From contig DLXM01000030.1 in NCBI GenBank assembly GCA_003448835.1, forward strand, positions 15,122 through 20,385: a stretch of 5,264 nucleotides of DNA. The letters run 5' to 3'. The notes under the pieces were generated by a model. It made no database searches and had not been told where the DNA came from. It saw only the letters and a program-made list of their open reading frames with translations. The position numbers were made by a program, and so were the translations under genes. This document shows positions 1 through 5,264 of the stretch, piece after piece. Source of the stretch: Bacteroidota bacterium (GTDB taxonomy: Bacteria; Bacteroidota; Rhodothermia; Balneolales; HLUCCA01). The first letter of the stretch is position 1. Every line of letters begins with the position of its first letter.

Positions 1-1831
1 ACTTTAATCGACAGACACTTCTCACTATACAATCAACCTGAACCCCGACAGTCGAGGCTTCATACAACGCCTGAATTATCAAGGGATCTTCAAGATTATT
101 CATTTTCATGATAATCCGTCCCGGTTTGCCACTTTTCGCAATTTCAATCTCTTTGTGAATCAGCGACGTAATTTGATCTCTCAAATAATGAGGAGCCACC
201 ATCATTTTGCGATACTGTTGAGAGGGAGCAAATCCGGTTAAGTAGTTAAATAAATCCGAAACATCTGAACATATATCTTCATCACAGGTGAAAAGTCCTA
301 CATCTTCATAAAGTTGCGCCGTATCGGGGTGATAATTCCCGGTTCCCAAATGGACATACCTGCGAATCTGGTCTTCTTCTTCCCTCACAACTACCGTCAT
401 TTTCGAATGGATTTTGAGTCCGGCAATTCCATATGCAACATGGACCCCGGCTTTTTCCAATTTTTGTGCCCATTCTATGTTGCGCTCCTCATCAAAACGC
501 GCCTTCAATTCTACCAAAACCGCAACTTGTTTACCATCATCCGCTGCACGCATCAAGGCATGCATCAACGCAGAATCTTTTGATGTCCGGTATAATGTCT
601 GTTTGATCGCAAGAACATTTGGGTCCGCAGCGGCATCCTCTACAAATCGTTGAACCGATGTCGCAAAACTGTGATATGGATGATGAACCATAAAGTCACC
701 TTTCCGGATAATCGAAAAAATATCCTCAGGAGATTCATCTATTGGATGCTTAAAAACCGGATGTAACGTTGGAATCCACTTTTTAAATTTCAGGTCTTTA
801 TGGCCTTTTATCTTGTATAAATCTACAGCATCAGCCAATCCAATTGGACCCGTAATTTCGAATACATCGATTTTACCGACCTCCATTTTGTCCATCAAGA
901 TTTTTTTGATGTGGGTCGGGGTTTCAGCATCGATTTCGAGCCGAACAACTTCAGCAAATCGTCGTTCACGAAGTTCTTCTTCAATCAGTTCAAGCAAATC
1001 TTCAGCTTCTTCTTCATTTCGTTCAATGTCGGCATTGCGTGTTACTCTGAAAACGTTAGCCGATTTCACATCCGCGCCCGGAAATAATTTCCAGATTTTT
1101 GCTTTTATCAAGTCATCAATTAGAATCAATGTGACTTCTTTTTCACTTTTCGATGCTGTAACCCAACGCGGACGGTTTGCCGGAATTTTTACCCTTGCGA
1201 ATAATGATTCACTCGTTATCGGATCGTACAATTCAACTGCAAATGATCTGCTTTTATTCGAAATCAGTGGAAAAGGATGAGATTGATCTACAACCAAGGG
1301 AGTCAATATAGGATAGAGCTGTTTATCAAAATATTGGTCAACATGGAGTAGTTGCTGCTCATTGAGATCCTCATAATTTTTAAAATGGATAGAGTGTTTT
1401 GCCAATTCCGGAACTAACTTATCAAAAAAGGTACTTCGAAGCAGCGCAATCATTTCCTGAACTTCACTTCGTATCAATTCAAGTTGTTGCAAAGGGGTTC
1501 TGCCGTCCAGCGAAAGGGAACTTGTACCGGATTGTAACTGGCGTTTTAGTCCGCCAACACGCTTTTGAAAAAACTCATCCAGGTTACTTCCGACGATACC
1601 TATAAATTTTACTCGTTCCAGCAACGGTGTACGGTCGTCAACAGCTTCATTCAAAACCCGATAATTAAATTTCAACCAGCTTAATTCGTAGTTATTGTAC
1701 CACTTCGGATTTGGTTCTACCCTTTCAAATTTATCTTCAAAAACTAAACTTGCGCGTTCTATGCGATGTCGAGTCGTAGGTTGTTTGCCGGCATCAACTG
1801 ATGGCGAATGTTTAATTTTTTGGTGTGACAT
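1..1831 (-). CDS. ppk1: Polyphosphate kinase 1 (partial, C-terminus beyond left edge)
   Basis: Reversibly polymerises the gamma-phosphate of ATP into inorganic polyphosphate, used in storage and stress survival. The minus strand reads open for 610 codons from ATG at 1831-1829; the family is usually about 690-720 residues, so roughly 80-110 are missing. Seen in order: the N-domain motif ELSWLKFNYRVL (residues 49-60), SNLDEFF (82-88) with the ATP-contacting Asn83, Arg415 in TLYR, Arg445 in ARFDEE, and His475 in KIHSK, followed by HLGTGNY. Their spacing matches E. coli Asn45, Arg375, Arg405 and the autophosphorylated His435 with a constant offset of about 38-40. The second catalytic histidine (E. 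coli His592) would fall near residue 632, outside the window. The start is forced: an in-frame TAA lies four codons upstream (1843-1841) and the next Met is near residue 120. This gives an N-terminus about 38 residues longer than E. coli's, polar and basic. No Shine-Dalgarno sequence is visible. It is divergent from ruvB. No frameshift seen. Confidence 0.97.
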   Translation of the reverse strand, partial: MSHQKIKHSPSVDAGKQPTTRHRIERASLVFEDKFERVEPNPKWYNNYELSWLKFNYRVLNEAVDDRTPLLERVKFIGIVGSNLDEFFQKRVGGLKRQLQSGTSSLSLDGRTPLQQLELIRSEVQEMIALLRSTFFDKLVPELAKHSIHFKNYEDLNEQQLLHVDQYFDKQLYPILTPLVVDQSHPFPLISNKSRSFAVELYDPITSESLFARVKIPANRPRWVTASKSEKEVTLILIDDLIKAKIWKLFPGADVKSANVFRVTRNADIERNEEEAEDLLELIEEELRERRFAEVVRLEIDAETPTHIKKILMDKMEVGKIDVFEITGPIGLADAVDLYKIKGHKDLKFKKWIPTLHPVFKHPIDESPEDIFSIIRKGDFMVHHPYHSFATSVQRFVEDAAADPNVLAIKQTLYRTSKDSALMHALMRAADDGKQVAVLVELKARFDEERNIEWAQKLEKAGVHVAYGIAGLKIHSKMTVVVREEEDQIRRYVHLGTGNYHPDTAQLYEDVGLFTCDEDICSDVSDLFNYLTGFAPSQQYRKMMVAPHYLRDQITSLIHKEIEIAKSGKPGRIIMKMNNLEDPLIIQALYEASTVGVQVDCIVRSVCRLK

Positions 1832-1873
1832 GGAAGCGGTTTATTTATCTTGACCCAGAATATCATTTTTGAT

Positions 1874-1896
1874 ACACAAATATCGGTAATTTGTGT
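1874..1896. repeat. Inverted repeat, candidate operator between ppk1 and ruvB
   Basis: The left arm ACACAAAT (1874-1881) and right arm ATTTGTGT (1889-1896) are perfect reverse complements separated by the 7-nt spacer ATCGGTA, giving a 23-bp dyad. It lies 33 bp before the ppk1 ATG region and about 75 bp before the ruvB start, where a dimeric regulator acting on either gene could bind. The arms are A/T-rich, so it is a poor RNA terminator. Repeats with 8-bp arms are expected about once by chance in a window of this size, so only the location makes it notable. No regulator can be named. Confidence 0.35.
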
Positions 1897-1957
1897 TAAC
1901 AGATTATTATCTCAAACGAGTATTTTTATATCTTGTTATCATAAAACTCAAAAAATT

Positions 1958-1963
1958 GAAGGA
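1958..1963 (+). promoter_or_regulatory. Ribosome binding site that fixes the ruvB start
   Basis: GAAGGA is complementary to the anti-Shine-Dalgarno end of 16S rRNA and ends 7 nt before TTG at 1971, which is ideal spacing. A second in-frame TTG at 1968 would be only 4 nt away and is less likely. It is the only clear Shine-Dalgarno sequence before any of the four genes and argues against the upstream in-frame GTG at 1893. Confidence 0.6.
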
Positions 1964-1970
1964 AAATTTG

Positions 1971-2999
1971 TTGAATCCCCTGCTGAATACGAATAAAAAT
2001 GATCAAGCTTTTGAGCAGAGCGTACGACCGCTTCGCATCAGTGATTTTGTGGGTCAACGAAAGATTATCGAAAACCTTCAGATTTTTATCAAAGCAGCTT
2101 CGATGAGAGGTGATGCTCTTGATCATACGATTTTATCAGGTCCGCCTGGACTGGGAAAAACTACGTTGGCAACGATTATAGCCAATGAAATGAATGTGAA
2201 TTTGAAGATCACTACAGGTCCGGTGCTTGAAAAACCCGGTGATCTGGCCGGAATGCTTACGTCACTTGAAACCGGAGATGTCCTTTTTATTGATGAAATC
2301 CACAGACTAAATCCGGTTGTTGAAGAGTATTTATACTCTGCGATGGAAGATTATAAATTGGATATTATTATCGATTCGGGACCTAATGCCCGGAGTGTCC
2401 AAATTGATTTACGTCATTTCACATTGGTGGGTGCGACGACCCGAAAAGGATTACTTACAGCACCACTTAGGGCTCGTTTTGGAATTGATCTTCGGCTGGA
2501 TTACTACGATGTCGAAACGCTTCAACAAATTGCAGAGCGCACATCCGGAATTATGGGATTTGATATCACATCAAAAGGTTCGTACGAAATTGCCCGACGT
2601 AGTCGTGGAACACCCCGAATCGTAAACAAACTGCTTCGCCGCACCCGTGATTTTGCCGAAGTTGAAGGACTAACCAAAATTGATGAAAGAATTGCTGACA
2701 AAGCGCTAAATGCTTTGGATGTTGATAAATATGGCCTTGACGACATGGATCAAAGGATTCTTGGGGCTTTAATCCACACCTTTAAGGGAAAACCAACGGG
2801 GCTTGGAACACTTGCAGTAGCCGTTGGAGAAGATAAAGGAACCATCGAAGAAGTGTATGAACCATACTTAATTCAAGAGGGATTTTTGCAACGAACTCCC
2901 AAGGGGCGAGTCCCGACAGACAAATCGTATTCCTATTTAGGAGTAAAAATTCCAACTCATCCATCATCGGGATCACTCTTTGACCAATCGAACAGTTAG
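1971..2999 (+). CDS. ruvB: Holliday junction branch migration ATPase RuvB
   Basis: Hexameric AAA+ motor that, with RuvA, drives branch migration of Holliday junctions before RuvC cleavage during recombinational repair; cytoplasmic. From TTG at 1971 the product is 342 residues, typical for RuvB, and begins MNPLLN, as many RuvB proteins do. Numbered from that start: the entry motif SVRPLRISDFVGQ (near 17-29), Walker A GPPGLGKT (57-64), Walker B LFIDEIHR (105-112), sensor 1 LVGATTR (152-158), PLRARFG with the arginine-finger region (165-171), sensor 2 GTPR (213-216), and a C-terminal winged helix ending with RTPKGR (308-313) and PTDKSY. All key residues are present. The frame is open back to GTG at 1893, but those 26 extra residues fall outside the conserved family and overlap the inverted repeat. 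ruvA and ruvC are not in the window. metK follows after 78 bp in the same direction. Confidence 0.98.
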   Translation: MNPLLNTNKNDQAFEQSVRPLRISDFVGQRKIIENLQIFIKAASMRGDALDHTILSGPPGLGKTTLATIIANEMNVNLKITTGPVLEKPGDLAGMLTSLETGDVLFIDEIHRLNPVVEEYLYSAMEDYKLDIIIDSGPNARSVQIDLRHFTLVGATTRKGLLTAPLRARFGIDLRLDYYDVETLQQIAERTSGIMGFDITSKGSYEIARRSRGTPRIVNKLLRRTRDFAEVEGLTKIDERIADKALNALDVDKYGLDDMDQRILGALIHTFKGKPTGLGTLAVAVGEDKGTIEEVYEPYLIQEGFLQRTPKGRVPTDKSYSYLGVKIPTHPSSGSLFDQSNS

Positions 3000-3077
3000 C
3001 GTATCATTTTCTGTAAAAAAAATCGTATTTTTCCTGACTCAACTTTTTATTAATCCAAGTTTAAATATTACTGCCTA
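3000..3077 (+). other. ruvB-metK spacer
   Basis: This 78-bp spacer is strongly AT-rich. A TATTTTTC at 3026-3033 resembles the Bacteroidota -7 element with its last base changed, but there is no matching -33 TTTG at good spacing. AAAAAT/ATTTTT (3018-3023 and 3027-3032) can pair around a 3-nt loop but contains no G:C pair, so it is not a convincing terminator. No Shine-Dalgarno sequence precedes metK. The spacer is too short for a SAM-I riboswitch plus expression platform. Whether metK has its own promoter here or is read from ruvB cannot be decided. Confidence 0.4.
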
Positions 3078-4217
3078 ATGAAAAATTTGTTCACCTCTGA
3101 ATCAGTATCAGAAGGACACCCGGATAAAGTTTCCGATCAAATCTCTGATGCGATCTTAGATGCAATGCTCACAAGTGATCCGGCCTCACGAGTTGCGGTT
3201 GAAACGTTGGTTACGACAGGATTAGCTGTTGTTTCCGGTGAAGTTACAACCAATTCATATGTCGATGTTCAGGAAGTTGTTCGTGGTGTGATTCGGGATA
3301 TCGGATATACCAAAGCAAGCTATCGTTTCGACGCCGATTCATGTGGTGTTCTTGTGGCGATCCACCAGCAAAGCGCGGATATTGCTCAGGGTGTTGATGA
3401 AGGTGAACAAAAAGCTCAGGGCGCCGGCGATCAGGGGATGATGTTTGGTTACGCATGTCGTGAGACAGAAAACCTGATGCCATTAAGTATTCAGTTGTCG
3501 CATGACTTGGTGCGCGAACTTGCTCACATCCGTAAAAAAACTACCTTGATGCCGTATCTGGCACCGGATAGTAAAAGTCAGGTTACCATTGAGTATGACG
3601 AAAATGGAGCACCTAAGCGTGTTGATACGATTGTACTTTCAACCCAGCATGACGAAGACGTAACACAAGAGCAAATTCGTGCTGATATCAAAAAGCATCT
3701 TGTTGGTACAGTGGTTCCTGCTGAGATGATGGATGCTCATACAATATTGCACGTAAATCCTACCGGAAAATTTGTGATCGGGGGTCCACATGGCGACACT
3801 GGATTAACCGGACGTAAGATTATCGTTGATACCTATGGTGGACATGGCGCACACGGTGGTGGGGCTTTTTCTGGTAAGGATGCCACTAAAGTTGACCGAA
3901 GTGCAGCTTATGCGGCGCGCCACATTGCAAAAAACCTGGTAGCTGCCGGACTTGCAGACCGTGCATTGGTCCAGCTGGCATATGCGATTGGTATTGCTGA
4001 TCCGGTTTCAATCAATGTTAATTCTTATGGTACCGGCAAAATGTCGGATATTGAATTGGCTAAACTGGTTTCAAAGACTTTCGATTGTACTCCGGCCGGT
4101 ATTATAAGTCGATTTGGACTTCGAAGACCAATCTTCCGTCAAACTGCGGCTTATGGCCACTTTGGACGTCCGGAATTTCCATGGGAACAACTCGATTTTG
4201 TGAACAAGCTTGGATAA
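3078..4217 (+). CDS. metK: S-adenosylmethionine synthetase (methionine adenosyltransferase)
   Basis: Makes S-adenosylmethionine, phosphate and pyrophosphate from methionine and ATP, supplying the methyl donor for the cell; cytoplasmic, usually a tetramer. The 379-residue product is close to the E. coli enzyme (384). Seen in order: [13 protein letters not shown] (5-17) with active-site His14 and Asp16, the signature GAGDQG (115-120) followed by MMFGYA, Lys166 in DSKSQV, GRK with Arg246 and Lys247, the glycine-rich signature GGGAFSGKD (260-268) with Lys267, then Lys271 and Asp273, and near the C-terminus [17 protein letters not shown]. These match the E. coli residues His14, Asp16, Lys165, Arg244, Lys245, Lys265, Lys269 and Asp271 with offsets of 0 to 2, so the enzyme should be active. 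The ATG start begins [17 protein letters not shown], aligned with the family N-terminus. No Shine-Dalgarno sequence is visible. lpd follows 66 bp downstream on the same strand. Confidence 0.98.
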   Translation: MKNLFTSESVSEGHPDKVSDQISDAILDAMLTSDPASRVAVETLVTTGLAVVSGEVTTNSYVDVQEVVRGVIRDIGYTKASYRFDADSCGVLVAIHQQSADIAQGVDEGEQKAQGAGDQGMMFGYACRETENLMPLSIQLSHDLVRELAHIRKKTTLMPYLAPDSKSQVTIEYDENGAPKRVDTIVLSTQHDEDVTQEQIRADIKKHLVGTVVPAEMMDAHTILHVNPTGKFVIGGPHGDTGLTGRKIIVDTYGGHGAHGGGAFSGKDATKVDRSAAYAARHIAKNLVAAGLADRALVQLAYAIGIADPVSINVNSYGTGKMSDIELAKLVSKTFDCTPAGIISRFGLRRPIFRQTAAYGHFGRPEFPWEQLDFVNKLG

Positions 4218-4237
4218 TTCGTACCTTTAACCGAAGC

Positions 4238-4260
4238 AAAAAAGTTCCGGTTAACCGGAA
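4238..4260 (-). terminator. Possible minus-strand intrinsic terminator
   Basis: Read on the minus strand, the stem TTCCGG, loop TTAA and stem CCGGAA are followed by C and then six T, the layout of a weak Rho-independent terminator. The stem is only 6 bp with four G:C pairs. Both neighbouring genes are on the plus strand, so it would only stop antisense transcription entering metK from lpd, and it may be incidental to the palindrome. Confidence 0.25.
4245..4260. repeat. Perfect 16-bp palindrome TTCCGGTTAACCGGAA
   Basis: The sequence equals its own reverse complement, and the symmetry stops at 4244/4261. As DNA it could be a binding site for a dimeric regulator of lpd. As RNA it could fold into a 6-bp TTCCGG/CCGGAA stem with a TTAA loop. 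The left half can instead pair with TTAACCGAA at 4227-4235 (9 pairs, one bulged C, 9-nt loop), so two exclusive hairpins are possible. A perfect 16-mer palindrome is expected less than 0.1 times by chance in a window this long. Its function is not known from sequence. Confidence 0.6.
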
Positions 4261-4283
4261 ATCATCATTTAAAGATTATTATT

Positions 4284-5264
4284 ATGGCAAAAGAAGTCGA
4301 CGTTTGTGTCATTGGTAGCGGTCCTGGTGGATACGTTGCAGCGATCCGCGCTTCCCAGCTCGGATTCAAAACTACTATTATTGAAAAAAGAGATCTTGGT
4401 GGGGTTTGTTTAAATATTGGATGTATCCCAACCAAAGCATTACTAAAATCTGCTGAAACTCTTGACAGCCTGAAACATGCCGAAGAATTTGGTTTTACAG
4501 TTTCAGAGATTCAGAAAGATTTCGATAAAATCATCAAAAGAAGTCGTGGAATTGCTGACAAACAAAGCAAGGGTATCCAGTTTTTGATGAAAACGAACAA
4601 GATTGATGTCGTTTATGGACATGGATCATTTGTTTCAACCAAAGAGCTTAAAGTTACTGATGCCGATGGCAAAGAAGTGGAACGCATCAAAGCGAAACAT
4701 TTCATCATCGCAACCGGTGCACGAAGTCGGGAGCTTCCGAGTTTAAAATTTGATGGCGAAACAGTCATCAATTCCGAAAAAGCGATGAAAATGGAAAAGC
4801 AACCCAAGCGTATGGTCATCGTTGGTGCCGGAGCAATTGGTGTTGAATTCGCATATTTTTATCACACACTCGGTACTGAAGTAACTATTGTCGAGATGAT
4901 GAAATCACTTGTCCCGGTTGAGGATGAGGATGTTAGTAAAGAACTCGGTAAGATTTACAAGAAGGCCGGCATGAATATCATGCTTGAGAGTGTTGTTGAA
5001 AAAGTTGAGAAAAAGGGCAAAAACGTACTTGTTACTGTAAAAACTCCCAAAGGGACCGAAACTCTGGAAACGGATGTCGTTTTATCTGCAGTTGGTGTAG
5101 TTGGTAATGTTGAGGGACTCGGACTCGATGAAATCGGAATTAAACACGAACGTGGAACCATCAAAGTTGACCGAACTACCTATGAAACTTCGGTTAAAGG
5201 TATTTACGCCATCGGTGATGTTGCCGGAGCTCCCTGGTTGGCTCATAAAGCATCACATGAAGCA
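4284..5264 (+). CDS. lpd: Dihydrolipoyl dehydrogenase (E3; partial, C-terminus beyond right edge)
   Basis: FAD flavoprotein that reoxidises the dihydrolipoyl groups of pyruvate, 2-oxoglutarate and branched-chain 2-oxoacid dehydrogenases and the glycine cleavage system, passing electrons to NAD+. The window holds 327 of the usual 460-475 residues. Seen in order: FAD-binding GSGPGG (11-16) with Glu34 ending the second strand, the redox disulfide GGVCLNIGC with Cys42 and Cys47 (four residues between, as in lipoamide dehydrogenases and glutathione reductase), ATG at 143-145, the NAD-binding GAGAIG (181-186) with acidic Glu204 favouring NAD over NADP, and the second FAD motif AIGDVAG (309-315). 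The missing part is the dimer-interface domain with the catalytic His-Glu pair. The ATG at 4284 places GSGPGG at the normal distance from the N-terminus. No E1 or E2 gene is in view, so the complex served is unknown. Mercuric reductase and glutathione reductase fit less well, given the CLNIGCIPTK motif and the acidic Glu204. Confidence 0.97.
   Translation, partial: MAKEVDVCVIGSGPGGYVAAIRASQLGFKTTIIEKRDLGGVCLNIGCIPTKALLKSAETLDSLKHAEEFGFTVSEIQKDFDKIIKRSRGIADKQSKGIQFLMKTNKIDVVYGHGSFVSTKELKVTDADGKEVERIKAKHFIIATGARSRELPSLKFDGETVINSEKAMKMEKQPKRMVIVGAGAIGVEFAYFYHTLGTEVTIVEMMKSLVPVEDEDVSKELGKIYKKAGMNIMLESVVEKVEKKGKNVLVTVKTPKGTETLETDVVLSAVGVVGNVEGLGLDEIGIKHERGTIKVDRTTYETSVKGIYAIGDVAGAPWLAHKASHEA

Larger units (their letters stand above)
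1832..1970. promoter_or_regulatory. Divergent ppk1/ruvB intergenic region
   Basis: This 139-bp AT-rich spacer separates two divergently oriented genes, so it should contain promoters for both. A Bacteroidota-type -7 element (TAnnTTTG) is approximated on the plus strand by TATTTTTA at 1921-1928, which misses only the last base. The nearest TTTG (1890-1893) lies 27 bp upstream, longer than usual, so I do not claim a defined promoter. On the minus strand no convincing pair stands out. An inverted repeat at 1874-1896 is listed separately. That promoters lie here is inferred from gene orientation; their exact positions are unresolved. Confidence 0.5.
4218..4283. other. metK-lpd spacer
   Basis: This 66-bp spacer contains a run of six A (4238-4243), a perfect 16-bp palindrome (4245-4260) and an upstream partial copy of its half site (TTAACCGAA, 4227-4235). 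The last 23 bp before lpd are AT-rich (ending in repeated ATT) and have no clear Shine-Dalgarno sequence. No plus-strand intrinsic terminator is evident because the palindrome is not followed by a T-run, so metK transcripts may continue into lpd. Confidence 0.5.

Noticed and set aside
233..241. Copies of the palindrome half site TTAACCGGA elsewhere (minus strand here, plus strand at 3804-3812)
   Set aside because: Both lie in coding sequence where they encode the conserved residues Leu-Thr-Gly in ppk1 and metK, so codon preference explains them better than a dispersed regulatory motif.
314..653. Two overlapping plus-strand open frames of 79-89 codons
   Set aside because: Both are antisense to the catalytic region of ppk1 (including His475 and Arg445) and resemble no known protein.
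813..1280. Plus-strand open frame of 155 codons, serine-rich
   Set aside because: It lies entirely antisense to the conserved ppk1 coding sequence. Its serine-rich text is the reverse-strand reading of Glu/Leu/Ile-rich helices in Ppk1, and it has no recognisable domain.
1399..1605. Plus-strand open frame of 68 codons
   Set aside because: Antisense to the conserved N-domain of ppk1, with no supporting features.
2317..2746. Open frames on both strands inside ruvB
   Set aside because: They overlap conserved RuvB AAA+ and winged-helix coding sequence and have no independent support.
3000..3077. Possible SAM riboswitch upstream of metK
   Set aside because: The 78-bp spacer is too short for SAM-I with an expression platform, is nearly all A/T, and shows none of the G-rich conserved core or GC-stable stems that SAM riboswitches need.
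4085..4318. Plus-strand open frame of 77 codons spanning the metK end, the spacer and the lpd start
   Set aside because: It is out of frame with both conserved genes, reads through the palindrome and gives no recognisable protein. It is a frame shadow.
1971..5264. ruvB, metK and lpd as a functional operon or new system
   Set aside because: Same direction and short gaps allow shared transcription, but the products act in unrelated housekeeping processes and all motifs are canonical. Nothing in the sequence supports a novel joint function.

Overview
The window holds four conserved housekeeping genes and three short spacers. Both ends cut through genes. Composition is moderately AT-rich and the spacers are strongly AT-rich. 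Three of the four genes lack a recognisable Shine-Dalgarno sequence, which fits the Bacteroidota and related lineages (FCB group, for example Balneolota or Rhodothermota). The protein sequences look compatible with that, but this is an impression, and no marker in the window settles the taxon. There are no RNA genes, insertion sequences, CRISPR arrays, phage genes or signs of recent transfer.

Layout. Positions 1-1831 (minus strand) hold the N-terminal 610 residues of polyphosphate kinase 1 (ppk1), whose C-terminus lies beyond the left edge. A 139-bp divergent spacer (1832-1970) follows, with an inverted repeat that could be an operator. Positions 1971-2999 (plus) encode RuvB, the Holliday-junction branch-migration motor, starting on TTG. 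After a 78-bp AT-rich spacer, 3078-4217 encodes S-adenosylmethionine synthetase (metK). A 66-bp spacer containing a perfect 16-bp palindrome leads to 4284-5264, the N-terminal 327 residues of dihydrolipoyl dehydrogenase (lpd), cut by the right edge.

How they work together. The genes serve separate processes: polyphosphate storage and stress (Ppk1), recombinational repair (RuvB), methyl-donor synthesis (MetK) and the shared E3 component of 2-oxoacid dehydrogenase complexes (Lpd). ruvB, metK and lpd run in the same direction with gaps below 80 bp and could share a transcript, but nothing links them functionally. ppk1 is transcribed away from them.

I found no sign of a previously undescribed biological system. 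The points worth a second look are small and lie in the spacers: the inverted repeat between ppk1 and ruvB, the palindrome with alternative hairpins between metK and lpd, and the ruvB start codon, which is easy to misannotate.
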